Counted from the stretch's first letter, positions 20,511-28,345 are shown. The stretch: DNA of 31,826 nt from a virus (IMGVR_UViG_3300030333_002944:1-31826), one strand, 5' to 3'. The notes: generated by a model from the letters alone, not told the origin. Made by a program: numbers and translations.

Positions 20511-21019
20511 CTCTTCTCAACGATCTCGAACAACTCATCAACGCGCTTCTTCATGCGCTTGACCTTACGTTCAACATCGTCACCGTCGAAATCAGCAGAA
20601 ATAGTAGCCGTCTTTTTCTCAATACCTGCAAGCTTCGCCTTCAGGGCATCAATCTCTACCTGCATAGCAGCACACTTGGCCGCACAAGGAGGAGGCTGCT
20701 GGCCCTCAAGACCTTGATTCTGGGACTCGATCTCCAGCTTCTTCATCTCCCGTTCATGCTTCTGCTCAGCCCAGTCTCGGTAAAGCTTGAACGCCTTTGA
20801 TCCACCGGCTACGGCCATACCCGCCAAGGCAACGGCCACCATGGGCGCGTGTTCACCGCCCAGCGACTTAGCCGCATCAGCAGCCGCCGTGATGTCTGAA
20901 GCAACACCGAGCGTTTCTGAAAGCTCTGGGGGCTCAGGGCCTAAGTCGAGGTTGGCGATGTTGACAGGCTCGGAGGTTGCAGTTGTGGTTGGTGCTGGCG
21001 TTTCTGCTGGTGATGACAT
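20507..21019 (-). CDS. Membrane protein with coiled coil, lysis cassette
   Basis: The 170-residue protein has a Pro/Thr-rich N-terminus, a Gly/Ala-rich hydrophobic segment (PMVAVALAGMAVAGGS, about 59-74) that may span the membrane, then a long charged coiled coil (WAEQKHEREMKKLEIESQ and MQVEIDALKAKLAGIEKK). No family is recognised. It is the last gene of the leftward cassette and follows the holin-like gene by 13 bases. A role in lysis or virion assembly is inferred only from context. Confidence 0.65.
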   Translation of the reverse strand: MSSPAETPAPTTTATSEPVNIANLDLGPEPPELSETLGVASDITAAADAAKSLGGEHAPMVAVALAGMAVAGGSKAFKLYRDWAEQKHEREMKKLEIESQNQGLEGQQPPPCAAKCAAMQVEIDALKAKLAGIEKKTATISADFDGDDVERKVKRMKKRVDELFEIVEKS

Positions 21020-21032
21020 GGCTGTGGTTTCC

Positions 21033-21341
21033 TTACTTGTCGCGATCTAAAATGCGGTCGAGTCGAGACACGATGTCGTTGTGTACCTTGGTGCGAGCAA
21101 TCAAGAAGTCTTTGGACTGACTGTCGGCATTGTTTCGATACTCTTGAATGACTCGGTCATATCGCTCACGAATCTTTTCAATGCGCTCGTCATAGTCTTT
21201 ACGGATCTCTTCAATCTGCTCCTGAAAGCCCTCTACGAGCTTGTCCAAGCGCTTTTGCATCGTGACAAACTGAAAGATAAGGAACGCTGCAAAGATGCCG
21301 AGATGGCCATCAGCCAACAAGGAATCAACGAGGGCTTCCAT
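21033..21341 (-). CDS. Holin-like protein (BhlA/UviB-type layout)
   Basis: The 102-residue protein has an N-terminal membrane segment (GHLGIFAAFLIFQFVTM, about 12-28) followed by a long charged coiled coil (DKLVEGFQEQIEEIRKDYDE and onward). This layout resembles small holins of the BhlA/UviB type. Holins make holes in the inner membrane at the end of infection. It overlaps the cell-wall enzyme gene by TGATG with AGGT upstream, which supports a lysis role. The call is by architecture and position. Confidence 0.6.
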   Translation of the reverse strand: MEALVDSLLADGHLGIFAAFLIFQFVTMQKRLDKLVEGFQEQIEEIRKDYDERIEKIRERYDRVIQEYRNNADSQSKDFLIARTKVHNDIVSRLDRILDRDK

Positions 21342-21928
21342 CAGACTACCTGTTTGGCTTCTTCGGGCACGAGCGTGTAGCTGAAGGAGTTACCCCACTT
21401 ATCTCTAGCCTTGTAGCAGATGTCCATGAACTCAGCGAAGTCATCTGCGTTCGCGAACACTTGGCAGCCAGCAGACCATTTATCTACTTGCGTCGAGTGC
21501 GCACCGGCTTTGTGAATGTTGATGCCATAGTAGCCTTCAGTAATAGACTCCACATCACAATCAATGATGTCGTCTTTATTGCTGTCACGATAAGTCTTGA
21601 CCTTACCGTTCCTCTGACAAAGCGCATCATACCGTCCTTGGTGCTTGTCGATCTTCCAGACGCCTCGATACTGACCAGGGACGAGAATAGCGGTGCCGTT
21701 GACATTCGTAGGGTTCTCAAGCCAGTAGTTACCCGGCTCCGTCGTGCAGGCCCATGACTTGTGTACCCACTCTCCGTCCTCGTCCTTGTAGACGCAGTGG
21801 ATAACATCATCAAAGCTGTTTGCCTTGTGGTCTGTGGACCGTACGCCGATGATGTTGACGTTGTAGGCCCCAGACTCGAAGACCTTGTAGCCGAGCGACT
21901 CAGCGTAATCGAGAATCTCAGGACGCAT
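21341..21928 (-). CDS. Putative cell-wall hydrolase, L,D-transpeptidase-like motif
   Basis: The protein has 195 residues from ATG 21928, which lies one base after the stop of the upstream gene. The longer frame (to 22072) overlaps that gene and its N-terminus looks artificial. The active-site-like region is YGINIHKAGAHSTQVDKWSAGC (His139, Ser152, Gly154, Cys155), comparable to the His...Ser-x-Gly-Cys of L,D-transpeptidase (YkuD-type) enzymes, followed by DFAEFMDICYKARDKWG. It would cut or remodel peptidoglycan, so I call it the likely endolysin. There is no signal peptide, so it would need the holin. Confidence 0.6.
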   Translation of the reverse strand: MRPEILDYAESLGYKVFESGAYNVNIIGVRSTDHKANSFDDVIHCVYKDEDGEWVHKSWACTTEPGNYWLENPTNVNGTAILVPGQYRGVWKIDKHQGRYDALCQRNGKVKTYRDSNKDDIIDCDVESITEGYYGINIHKAGAHSTQVDKWSAGCQVFANADDFAEFMDICYKARDKWGNSFSYTLVPEEAKQVV

Positions 21929-21929
21929 A

Positions 21930-22226
21930 TCAGTTACCGCTGCTGCAATTTGCATTTGTGGCTTGGCAGATCTGGGCGATATTGACGGCCTGCCTTTGTT
22001 GGTTCTCCAGCATCTTCTGAACAATGTCTTCCATCTTGTCCAGGCGATTTTCAATACCTTGAATCTTGACATCGACTACGTCCTGTTTGCTGAGGCTAGA
22101 CTCAAGCACAGTGACCCGTTTATCAAGATCATCCACATCCTGGGCAGCGGATTCAAATGAAGCAAACGAAATGCCAGCGGCAAATACAATTGTAATGCCC
22201 GGTACGGCTATGTCCTTCACTTCCAT
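21930..22226 (-). CDS. Small membrane protein with coiled coil
   Basis: The 98-residue protein starts at ATG 22226, with GGGAG five bases upstream. A 15-codon longer frame exists but would overlap the upstream gene. A hydrophobic segment (ITIVFAAGISFASF) is followed by a coiled coil with VDDLDKRVTVLESSL and IQGIENRLDKMEDIVQKML, and a C-terminus with two Cys. It could be a spanin subunit, a holin accessory or a second holin; sequence alone does not decide. Confidence 0.6.
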   Translation of the reverse strand: MEVKDIAVPGITIVFAAGISFASFESAAQDVDDLDKRVTVLESSLSKQDVVDVKIQGIENRLDKMEDIVQKMLENQQRQAVNIAQICQATNANCSSGN

Positions 22227-22239
22227 GCCCACTCCCAAA

Positions 22240-22635
22240 TTATTGAAGGTCAGGACAACTATAAGACCCAAGAAGCTTATCGGTCAACTTAGATGGCTCA
22301 CATCGTTGCTTATCTGTTTCACCTGTACGGATACATAAAGCCCACATACACTGCAAAGACATAGGATCTCCGCCAACTTCTTTGATGCATGGGGGCGGCA
22401 AGTCGGTAAGCTTATTGGCAATCGCTGTCTCTCGCTTAGCCTCTTCCACAGAAACTTCTTGAACCTTATCTACGAGCGCTTGGTTTCCATCATTCAGCGC
22501 CTCAATGGCCTCTGTTTGCGCCTCTAAGGCTTTTACGCCCGCATCAGGCTTCAGTCCCCAGCCAGCGCCGAAACCCACACTAAGGGCGGCAAGAACAGTG
22601 ATTGTCGTCAAAGTAACTGGTTCCATGTTCAACAT
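22240..22635 (-). CDS. Membrane protein, possible Rz-like spanin
   Basis: The 131-residue protein has an N-terminal membrane helix (LTTITVLAALSVGFGAGWGL, about 8-27), a helical stalk (ALEAQTEAIEALNDGNQALV) and a Cys-rich C-terminal part (PPPCIKEVGG, LQCMWALC, RCEP, YSCPDL) likely held by disulfides outside the cytoplasm. This type II layout fits an inner-membrane spanin or a related lysis protein. ATG 22635 has GAG six bases upstream, and a second ATG lies three codons in. Confidence 0.6.
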   Translation of the reverse strand: MLNMEPVTLTTITVLAALSVGFGAGWGLKPDAGVKALEAQTEAIEALNDGNQALVDKVQEVSVEEAKRETAIANKLTDLPPPCIKEVGGDPMSLQCMWALCIRTGETDKQRCEPSKLTDKLLGSYSCPDLQ

Positions 22636-22687
22636 TCCAATCTCGTTTAAAGGTCGACCACCACACAGCGCAAATCAAACAAAATCA

Positions 22688-22706
22688 CACCGCTCAACAA
22701 GCGGTG
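22688..22706 (-). terminator. Hairpin after Lys/Ala repeat gene
   Basis: On the minus strand CACCGCT-TGTTG-AGCGGTG gives a perfect seven-pair stem, followed by TGATTTTGTTTG. It lies between the genes at 22726 and 22635 and may weakly terminate the virion transcript before the lysis cassette. The broken T run lowers confidence. Confidence 0.45.
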
Positions 22707-22725
22707 ATCGACATGATGATAGTAA

Positions 22726-22956
22726 CTACTTTTTGGCAGCAGACTTCTTTGCGGCAGACTTCTTTGCGGCAGGCTTCTTGGCGGCAGGCTTCTTGGCGGC
22801 AGGCTTAGATTTTTTAGCCTTTGCCTCTGCTTCAAGTTTAGAAATTTTAGCTTCAAGCTCACGAATCACAACAAGAAGAGCGCGAATGCCTCCAGACTTA
22901 TCGCCAAACTTAGAGTTGAGTTGAGTCTGAGCCCATGCAATTTTACTTTGGTACAT
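22726..22956 (-). CDS. Histone-H1-like Lys/Ala repeat protein
   Basis: The 76-residue protein has a helical N-terminus (IRALLVVIRELEAKISKLEA) and ends in repeated five-residue units, PAAKK three times then SAAKK twice and a final truncated one. Such tails look like bacterial histone H1-like proteins and bind DNA or other polyanions by charge. In the late block it could help package or condense DNA, but this is inference. The DNA shows matching 15-base tandem repeats (22736-22807). AGGTGA precedes the ATG. Confidence 0.7.
   Translation of the reverse strand: MYQSKIAWAQTQLNSKFGDKSGGIRALLVVIRELEAKISKLEAEAKAKKSKPAAKKPAAKKPAAKKSAAKKSAAKK
22736..22807. repeat. 15-base tandem repeats in coding sequence
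   Basis: About five copies of a 15-base unit (plus strand form CTTCTTTGCGGCAGA or CTTCTTGGCGGCAGG) encode the PAAKK/SAAKK tail. Copies fall into two subtypes, pointing to expansion by slippage or unequal recombination. Confidence 0.75.
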
Positions 22957-22964
22957 TGTTTCAC

Positions 22965-23345
22965 CTATGAAGAAAATATAGTAACTTTAACATTAGAGGT
23001 TGGCGAAACATTACCGCTAACAGCAGCAGATGTAACAGCCCAAAAAGTTAAAGCAGTGGAGTACGCCCACCCGCCATTAATTACATATGAAGTAGTTGTG
23101 CCGATTGGAGCATATAAGATCATGTCTGCGCTAGTGGTGCCAACAGTGGCGCTAGATGCATCAACGAATTTCACGTAACATGCGGGCTCAGATGTGGTCG
23201 GAGACCCGGCGGTAGCATCAATCTGAACCAGATATACGGAGCCGGTGGTTCCGGTAACGTTATTTTGAGAGGTCGCGCCCAAGCTCTCATCAACGATGAG
23301 CTTAGGTGCGAGGTCATTGGTAACGCCAGTTATTACAGCAGCCAT
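22965..23345 (-). CDS. Beta-rich virion protein, paralogue of next gene
   Basis: The 126-residue protein is beta-rich and Thr/Ser/Gly-rich, typical of head-decoration or tail-associated proteins. It aligns by eye with the protein at 23347: GSVYLVQIDAT with GVLYSVKIEST, ATVGTTSADMILYA with ATSGTTAPDWIFEC, INGGWAYSTALTFWAV with IPGGVAYDALSCWATE, and a final VKVTI with VRVTI. This indicates gene duplication. No SD is strong, and the ATG is one base after the upstream stop. Confidence 0.75.
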   Translation of the reverse strand: MAAVITGVTNDLAPKLIVDESLGATSQNNVTGTTGSVYLVQIDATAGSPTTSEPACYVKFVDASSATVGTTSADMILYAPIGTTTSYVINGGWAYSTALTFWAVTSAAVSGNVSPTSNVKVTIFSS

Positions 23346-23346
23346 G

Positions 23347-23718
23347 TCAGCCCGTCACAATGGTAACGCGAACATACTCGTTACCAGTTACGCTTGGCGT
23401 AGTGTCATTGTTTATTGCCGCCGACTCAGTAGCCCAGCAAGACAATGCGTCGTACGCTACGCCACCGGGAATTTCAAAAAAGTAAGTACTGGATGCAGCG
23501 CACTCGAAGATCCAGTCTGGTGCTGTTGTTCCAGACGTTGCCGTGTAGGCATTCGCCATCTTCAGGTACACCGCAGCATCATGGGTACTCTCAATTTTAA
23601 CTGAATACAGTACGCCTGGACCGTTTGTAAGATTAGACGTAACATCATTCGTAATCTGAGAGTTGTACGCAATCTTATATTCAGATGCATCATCAAATTT
23701 TGTAGTTACGAATGCCAT
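23347..23718 (-). CDS. Beta-rich virion protein, paralogue of previous gene
   Basis: The 123-residue protein shares the domain seen at 22965-23345: an N-terminal ITNDVTSNL, then GVLYSVKIESTHDAAVYLKM, SGTTAPDWIFEC, IPGGVAYDALSCWATE and VRVTIVTG. A role in head or tail structure is inferred from composition and location. It starts three bases after two stop codons in a row (TAG TAA) ending the upstream gene. Confidence 0.75.
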   Translation of the reverse strand: MAFVTTKFDDASEYKIAYNSQITNDVTSNLTNGPGVLYSVKIESTHDAAVYLKMANAYTATSGTTAPDWIFECAASSTYFFEIPGGVAYDALSCWATESAAINNDTTPSVTGNEYVRVTIVTG

Positions 23719-23721
23719 TTA

Positions 23722-23913
23722 CTACTTCTTAGAGATTGCGCTCATTGCCTTTTCGGCGCTGTCACCAGCAATATAAGCAAGACCAAGATAAAGCCACTGC
23801 TCAGAACCGAGAAGACCGCATACCAGCAGTGTAGTTCCAAGCACCAGAACAGCAAGCCGACGCCAAGAGACACGTTTCTGAGAGCAAAAAAGAGAGTTGA
23901 TAAGGTCCTTCAT
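23722..23913 (-). CDS. Small two-helix membrane protein
   Basis: The 63-residue protein has a basic N-terminus (FCSQKRVSWRR) and two hydrophobic helices (LAVLVLGTTLLVCGLLG and WLYLGLAYIAG), ending with EKAMSAISKK. The size, hairpin topology and charged ends fit a class II holin, making it a second holin candidate apart from the gene at 21033. It has a strong AAGGAG SD. The gene lies inside virion genes, so a structural or packaging role remains possible. Confidence 0.62.
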   Translation of the reverse strand: MKDLINSLFCSQKRVSWRRLAVLVLGTTLLVCGLLGSEQWLYLGLAYIAGDSAEKAMSAISKK

Positions 23914-23931
23914 GATTTCTCCTTGAAATGA

Positions 23932-24768
23932 TTAGCCGCTTGCGCCGCTTTTGGGGATGTAAGTGGGAGCCAGCCCGTCTCTTGCCAGATTAATCCTGTA
24001 CCAAACTTTCCAAGTCGCGTCGGCATCATCGATACCACCCACAGTTGACCCCCAACTTGGCGACAAAAACAAATATACGCTATCTGTGAGCGTATACTCA
24101 AAGGTCTGTGATGAGGGCCTGCTCGTCTCTACAACATGATTATTACTATTCAACATTAGTGTTGTTAGATGCCGGGTGCTTGGGTTGTCATCAACATCAT
24201 CATCATCTACTGGAGGACCAATAGTTGCGTAGATGCTTACACAGTCTGAATCTTGAGCATTGGTTGTTCCGGTATCTCCACCAACCACGCTCTGAAGTCC
24301 TGGGTCACTAATGTATTTAAGCAGAGCTCCTTGACCAACCCAATTGCAGGCCGATGTTGAGTCAGTCACATCTGAATCAACAATGCCAAAATATATTCCA
24401 GACCGATCGCTGCCTGACGTGCTCGTGTTGGCATGCAACGTCACGAGCTTAATCAAGATCTCAACGGTAAAAAAATCTCCGAATGTAAGATCCTGACCGT
24501 CTGGGCCGACAAGCTTTTTATGCCAACGACCAGTCTGTTGATTTGTCGCATTCCATCTTTGCGAGTTTTGTGCGTTATCAGAAACGATTCGCATTCCATC
24601 CGTACTGGTTGTTACGCTAACAACCGTACTGTTGGGGTCATATAGAGTCCAACCGTCGTTTACGTCTACACTAATCCAACGGCTCAGGCCATCATTGTGC
24701 CTTTCTCCAGAGTTGCCCAAACTCTGATCTACAGTGATTGGGCCGGGAACTCGTGTACGCTTACCCAT
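23932..24768 (-). CDS. Beta-rich virion protein, possible tail-associated
   Basis: The 278-residue protein starts at ATG 24768, two bases after the TAA of the upstream gene; the longer frame overlaps that gene and is rejected. It is rich in Ser, Thr, Asp and Gly, with segments such as WISVDVNDGWTLYDPN, FFTVEILIKLVTL and FEYTLTDSVYLFLSPSWGS, suggesting a lectin- or jelly-roll-like fold. An Asp run (PPVDDDDVDDNPS) may bind metal or be a loop. No family is named. It is probably exposed on the virion. Confidence 0.68.
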   Translation of the reverse strand: MGKRTRVPGPITVDQSLGNSGERHNDGLSRWISVDVNDGWTLYDPNSTVVSVTTSTDGMRIVSDNAQNSQRWNATNQQTGRWHKKLVGPDGQDLTFGDFFTVEILIKLVTLHANTSTSGSDRSGIYFGIVDSDVTDSTSACNWVGQGALLKYISDPGLQSVVGGDTGTTNAQDSDCVSIYATIGPPVDDDDVDDNPSTRHLTTLMLNSNNHVVETSRPSSQTFEYTLTDSVYLFLSPSWGSTVGGIDDADATWKVWYRINLARDGLAPTYIPKSGASG

Positions 24769-24770
24769 AA

Positions 24771-25133
24771 TTACGCCGCATCGATAAGGTTGATATATCC
24801 AGTCGCGTTGACCTTGTTGGCTGTGGTCGAAGCCGCTGTAATCACAACTGCTGTCGATGAGTTTCCTTGAATAGTCCAACCAGGAACAGCAAGAACAGTT
24901 GATTCTGCTGGTACTTTCACCTTGATCTTATCGCCATCAGCCGTGCCACCGAAGGCAATAGTAACAAGCTCTTGACTCGTCGAGATGTTGCTTAACCAGA
25001 TCCAAACCTCTTCAAAGTCTGCCACTGTCCCTGTGCAGGTGTGGACCGTCGTGTAAGTTCCCGAATCAATAGCAAGCGCCAATGGGCGCCCATCTGTAGA
25101 TCCGCTCAGGTGATTTCGTGAAATAGTTGCCAT
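24771..25133 (-). CDS. Small beta-rich virion protein
   Basis: The 120-residue protein has VHTCTGTVADFEEVWIWLSN, ELVTIAFGG and VLAVPGWTIQGNSSTAVVIT, a pattern I associate with small structural proteins in marine phage genomes. It could be a decoration or tail protein. An AGGAT SD precedes the ATG, and the gene is packed between the fibre-like gene and the gene at 23932. Confidence 0.7.
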   Translation of the reverse strand: MATISRNHLSGSTDGRPLALAIDSGTYTTVHTCTGTVADFEEVWIWLSNISTSQELVTIAFGGTADGDKIKVKVPAESTVLAVPGWTIQGNSSTAVVITAASTTANKVNATGYINLIDAA

Positions 25134-25142
25134 GATTGAATC

Positions 25143-27035
25143 CTATGCGAATACTTGCATGTGAAGAATTGTGTTTGCGTCATCAGCAGCAGCACCGCCA
25201 CCGCCAGCAGTAGCCGTGCCTGACGTAATCTGGATGTCGTCGCCAGCATCTGTTGTGAAGTAAAGTTCGTTTGGAGTTGCAGTCTTTACCCAGAGTTGCC
25301 CAAATGCCGCCGTGTCTGCTGGAGCATTAGCCATTTCCTTCAACGCCACCGCAGCAGCCGCACCATCGAGAGCAAGCGATGCAGCGTGTGCCGTTGATCC
25401 ATTGATAACGACATTACCGTTTGTGTTGATACGCATGCGTTCTGCGGCAGCATCTGCCCCACTAATCTTAGTGTGGAACTGCATTGCTGAAGTACCTGTA
25501 CCGTCACCACCGCCAGACTTGAGAATCAAGTCTCCACCATTTAGGTCGTTTGCGCCAGTAGTGGTAGATCCCGCTGCAATGGTCAGAGACTTACCGACAT
25601 TTGTGCTGGTGTTTGTAACTACTTGAATCGTTGTCGCTGTTGTGTTCCCAGCGGTACCCAATGTGGCGTCACCGCCATCGATTGTGAGGTCACCAGCAAG
25701 TACTGTGTTTTGACTATCGTCAATACTCATTGCCAGTTGGATACCCGACCCATTGTTAGTCGAGACTCGGAACTGGCCCTTAGCGTCATCTGAAGAACCT
25801 GAGTGAGACCCTTCAACCTGGCTCAATGCGTTTCCGGCGTGGTCGCCAAAGAGAACCTTAGATTCAGCGCCTCCGTCAGTGTGCTCATTCGTTGTGTTTT
25901 GAACCACAAGGATTGGAGCAGCGGACGCTACTTGAAGAATTTGGCTTGGGGCGTCAGTTCCAATACCTACGTTTCCATTTGTGTGAATACGCATGCGCTC
26001 TGCTGCCGCATCTGCGCCACTGACCTTGGTAGAGAACGCAATCATAGACGTTCCGGTCCCGTCGCCACCACCCGATTTTAGGAGGAGGTCACCACCATTC
26101 TGGTTAGCGCTACCTGTAGGAGCGGAGCCAGCAGAAATCGTAAGGTCACGACCGTCTGTACCTGAACCCGTATCGGCTACGCTTAGGGTCGCGTCTTGTC
26201 CGTTCCCGTATGATACGTCACCACCCGTAACAGTAAGGTCTGTACCCACAGTGACGGCAGCGTTGAAGGATGCCGCGCCAGCTTCTGACATGTCAAGAGT
26301 CAGTGCGGTAATATCACTGGTGTCGTCTGTACCCTTGAAGATGATGTCAGCATCGCCCGCTTGAGCGTCAAGTGTGATGTTTCCGGTGGTGGTTGCGATA
26401 GTAACTGCGGCGTCACCCGTGCTGATGTCATCTGCGGCACTTGATCCAGTAGCGACGGCGTCCCAAACAGCCTTAGACCCGTCCCACTTCAAGAACTGAC
26501 CAGAGGTATGTGTGTCTTGGCCAATCTTAGTGACGTGGCCAGAACCATCAAAAGTAATTGCCGCAGTGCCGCCAGCCTCTTTCAGCGATCCACCATCATC
26601 GAGAATAATGTCACCAGTGACCTGCACATCACCAGCAGCCGTCACCTTTTGAGCTTCACTAATAGTCAACGCCGTCTGCAATCCAGAGTCATTGTTCGTT
26701 TTGATGATTAGTTGTCCCTTTTCATCATCAGAACTACCAACGTGGCTGACTTCAATTTGGCCAAGCGCATTGTTGCCGTGGTCCTCAAAGATTATCTTTG
26801 ACTCACAGCCGCCAGCGGTGTTCTCTGCTGTGTCGTTCTTCAGTGTGACATACGGGGCATTGCTTTCAACTTGAAGCTGTGTTCCTGGGGCGGTCGTGCC
26901 CATGCCAACACGGTTGTTGGTTTCATCAATAGACAGCGTCCCGCTATCAACCTCAAGGTCATCAGCGGTAATTGTTGTGGCTGTAATGGTTGTTGTCGTT
27001 AGGGCGCCGCCATCACGATTATAAAAGTCACCCAT
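25143..27035 (-). CDS. Fibre-like virion protein with duplicated modules
   Basis: The 630-residue protein is strongly beta-rich. It has two copies of module A (about 41-127 and 352-440; APGTQLQVES and APSQILQVAS, then SSDDEKGQL and SSDDAKGQF) and two of module B (about 272-361 and 455-545; NGGDLLLKSGGGDGTGTS and NGGDLILKSGGGDGTGTS, then SGADAAAERMRI). Between them is ITLDAQAGDADIIFKGTDD. The C-terminus has LWVKTATPNELYFTTDAGDD, a segment I know from many marine phage structural proteins. It is probably a tail fibre or baseplate appendage used for host contact. AGGAG lies before the ATG. Confidence 0.8.
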   Translation of the reverse strand: MGDFYNRDGGALTTTTITATTITADDLEVDSGTLSIDETNNRVGMGTTAPGTQLQVESNAPYVTLKNDTAENTAGGCESKIIFEDHGNNALGQIEVSHVGSSDDEKGQLIIKTNNDSGLQTALTISEAQKVTAAGDVQVTGDIILDDGGSLKEAGGTAAITFDGSGHVTKIGQDTHTSGQFLKWDGSKAVWDAVATGSSAADDISTGDAAVTIATTTGNITLDAQAGDADIIFKGTDDTSDITALTLDMSEAGAASFNAAVTVGTDLTVTGGDVSYGNGQDATLSVADTGSGTDGRDLTISAGSAPTGSANQNGGDLLLKSGGGDGTGTSMIAFSTKVSGADAAAERMRIHTNGNVGIGTDAPSQILQVASAAPILVVQNTTNEHTDGGAESKVLFGDHAGNALSQVEGSHSGSSDDAKGQFRVSTNNGSGIQLAMSIDDSQNTVLAGDLTIDGGDATLGTAGNTTATTIQVVTNTSTNVGKSLTIAAGSTTTGANDLNGGDLILKSGGGDGTGTSAMQFHTKISGADAAAERMRINTNGNVVINGSTAHAASLALDGAAAAVALKEMANAPADTAAFGQLWVKTATPNELYFTTDAGDDIQITSGTATAGGGGAAADDANTILHMQVFA

Positions 27036-27053
27036 GATGTCTCCTGAAGTGGT

Positions 27054-27512
27054 TTAGACGGTTTCTCGCATTGCCCAGTGAAGCCTGGCTCGCTTCACCG
27101 TTACGGTCCCAGTGTTAACTTTAATCCAAAGGTAGCACGCGCCACCAGTTGTCTGGCTTGCAGGTGACGTAATCCAGACATTCAGGGCGATAGACGTATT
27201 GTACAAAGCCGTAACTGAATTGTCGTCGATATCGGCATTAGTGAGTCCGGCCCACAGTTTGTTGCCTTCAGCCAACCCGGTCATCGGGCTATCGCCACCC
27301 GAATCCCACGCCAGGAACGCATCCACCGTTGCAGGTGTTCCGCTCGTCGCGTCCAACTGCAAGTCTAGGTGTGACAAATAGCAAGCGTTGGGCAGTGCCG
27401 ATGACTTAGCATCGACATCAGTGTCTGCGTGAAGCTTGATGGCCTTAGCAAGAACAAATGATGATCCAGTAATAGCGGCCACATCGCCGTCATTTGATGC
27501 AAAACCCTGCAT
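27054..27512 (-). CDS. Beta-rich virion protein
   Basis: The 152-residue protein has LSHLDLQLDATSGTPATVDA, LAWDSGGDSPMTG and a final VNTGTVTVKRARLHW, pointing to an all-beta structural protein. No named family is recognised. It has a GGAGG SD five bases before the ATG. A GC-rich hairpin lies just upstream, between it and the gene at 27573. Confidence 0.68.
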   Translation of the reverse strand: MQGFASNDGDVAAITGSSFVLAKAIKLHADTDVDAKSSALPNACYLSHLDLQLDATSGTPATVDAFLAWDSGGDSPMTGLAEGNKLWAGLTNADIDDNSVTALYNTSIALNVWITSPASQTTGGACYLWIKVNTGTVTVKRARLHWAMRETV

Positions 27513-27536
27513 GGGAGCCTCCAGAGAGAAGTGATC

Positions 27537-27556
27537 CGGGGGACTCTTGCCCCCCG
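27537..27556 (-). repeat. GC-rich hairpin in leftward intergenic gap
   Basis: CGGGGG and CCCCCG form a six-pair stem with an eight-base loop in the 60-base gap between the genes at 27573 and 27512. An alternative pairing joins GACTC (27542-27546) with GAGTC (27556-27560). No T run follows on the minus strand, so it may be an RNA-processing or partial-attenuation site. Confidence 0.4.
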
Positions 27557-27572
27557 AGTCAGGGGTTCAGAA

Positions 27573-28334
27573 TCAGCTTCGGTCCCAGAGCACCGAAATG
27601 TAATCGACATCGACAGAGTGCTCAACGGCACCACCGTCCTTCTGCATTTCAATGTAGGGCTGAAGAAGATCGCCAGCAGCCATGCCGCTTACGTCCATCT
27701 TTTCAGGCAAAGCGCACCCGTCGCCGTCAACGTAAAACTTAACATCAGATAGATCGCTCATGTCGATCTTAAAGGTATGGAAAGTTCCGCTAGTAAAATC
27801 CTTTCCGGTGTCGTTGTCATTGTTGTCGGTGGTTCCGTTGTCATCACCTTCAACAAGAATGTTGCTTGCATCCACCCCGCCGTCAATTTTGAACCATACG
27901 TGGTCATCAATGCTGTCGAGCGTAGCGTTTCGAGCAGATGCAAGACCGATAACAATTCGATCATCGGCGCTCATGGTCCCAGTAATCTTTACGCGAGCCT
28001 CAAAGATTGGGTTCTTAGTTGGAGGGATGCAACAATCATCACCAAGGTACAAGGTCAGCTTTTCCGCATTGGTGTCGCTGGAAAACTTCATACGATACAC
28101 GCCGTCCGCAAGAGCCAGATGGTCAAAGGTTGGAGCGCCCGAAGAAGATGTGTCCTGATTTACAAACAACGACGCCCCAGAACCCGTAGAGGCCGCAAGA
28201 GGCAGTGCGCCATTTCCAAAAAAGTCACTAAAAATCTGGACCTTTCCGCCAACGCCGGTAGTGTAAAAGCCTTTGTCGCTTAGTACGTCGTGAGAAAGGC
28301 GGCGACCGCCCATAAGTTCAGGGATTTGAGACAT
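27573..28334 (-). CDS. Lectin-like beta-sandwich virion protein
   Basis: The 253-residue protein reads like a concanavalin/LamG-like beta sandwich: GVYRMKFSSDTNAEKLTLYL, NPIFEARVKITGTMSADDRI, DHVWFKIDGG, GTFHTFKIDMSDLSDVKFYV and LLQPYIEMQKDG, the usual pattern of such folds in phage virion proteins. It could bind sugars or sit in the tail or capsid; the exact role is open. GGAG lies six bases before the ATG. It is the first gene after the 91-base gap that holds a possible promoter. Confidence 0.72.
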   Translation of the reverse strand: MSQIPELMGGRRLSHDVLSDKGFYTTGVGGKVQIFSDFFGNGALPLAASTGSGASLFVNQDTSSSGAPTFDHLALADGVYRMKFSSDTNAEKLTLYLGDDCCIPPTKNPIFEARVKITGTMSADDRIVIGLASARNATLDSIDDHVWFKIDGGVDASNILVEGDDNGTTDNNDNDTGKDFTSGTFHTFKIDMSDLSDVKFYVDGDGCALPEKMDVSGMAAGDLLQPYIEMQKDGGAVEHSVDVDYISVLWDRS

Positions 28335-28345
28335 TATTTACTCCA

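Noticed and set aside
21929-22072. 48-residue N-terminal extension of the cell-wall enzyme
   Set aside because: It overlaps the upstream gene in another frame, lacks an SD and has an antisense-like composition.
24769-24879. 37-residue extension of the virion protein at 23932
   Set aside because: It overlaps the end of the upstream gene; the ATG two bases after that stop is the natural start.
25312-26364. Plus-strand frames of 60-123 codons across the fibre gene
   Set aside because: They are mirror frames caused by the Gly/Ala/Asp-rich repeats on the minus strand, without SDs.
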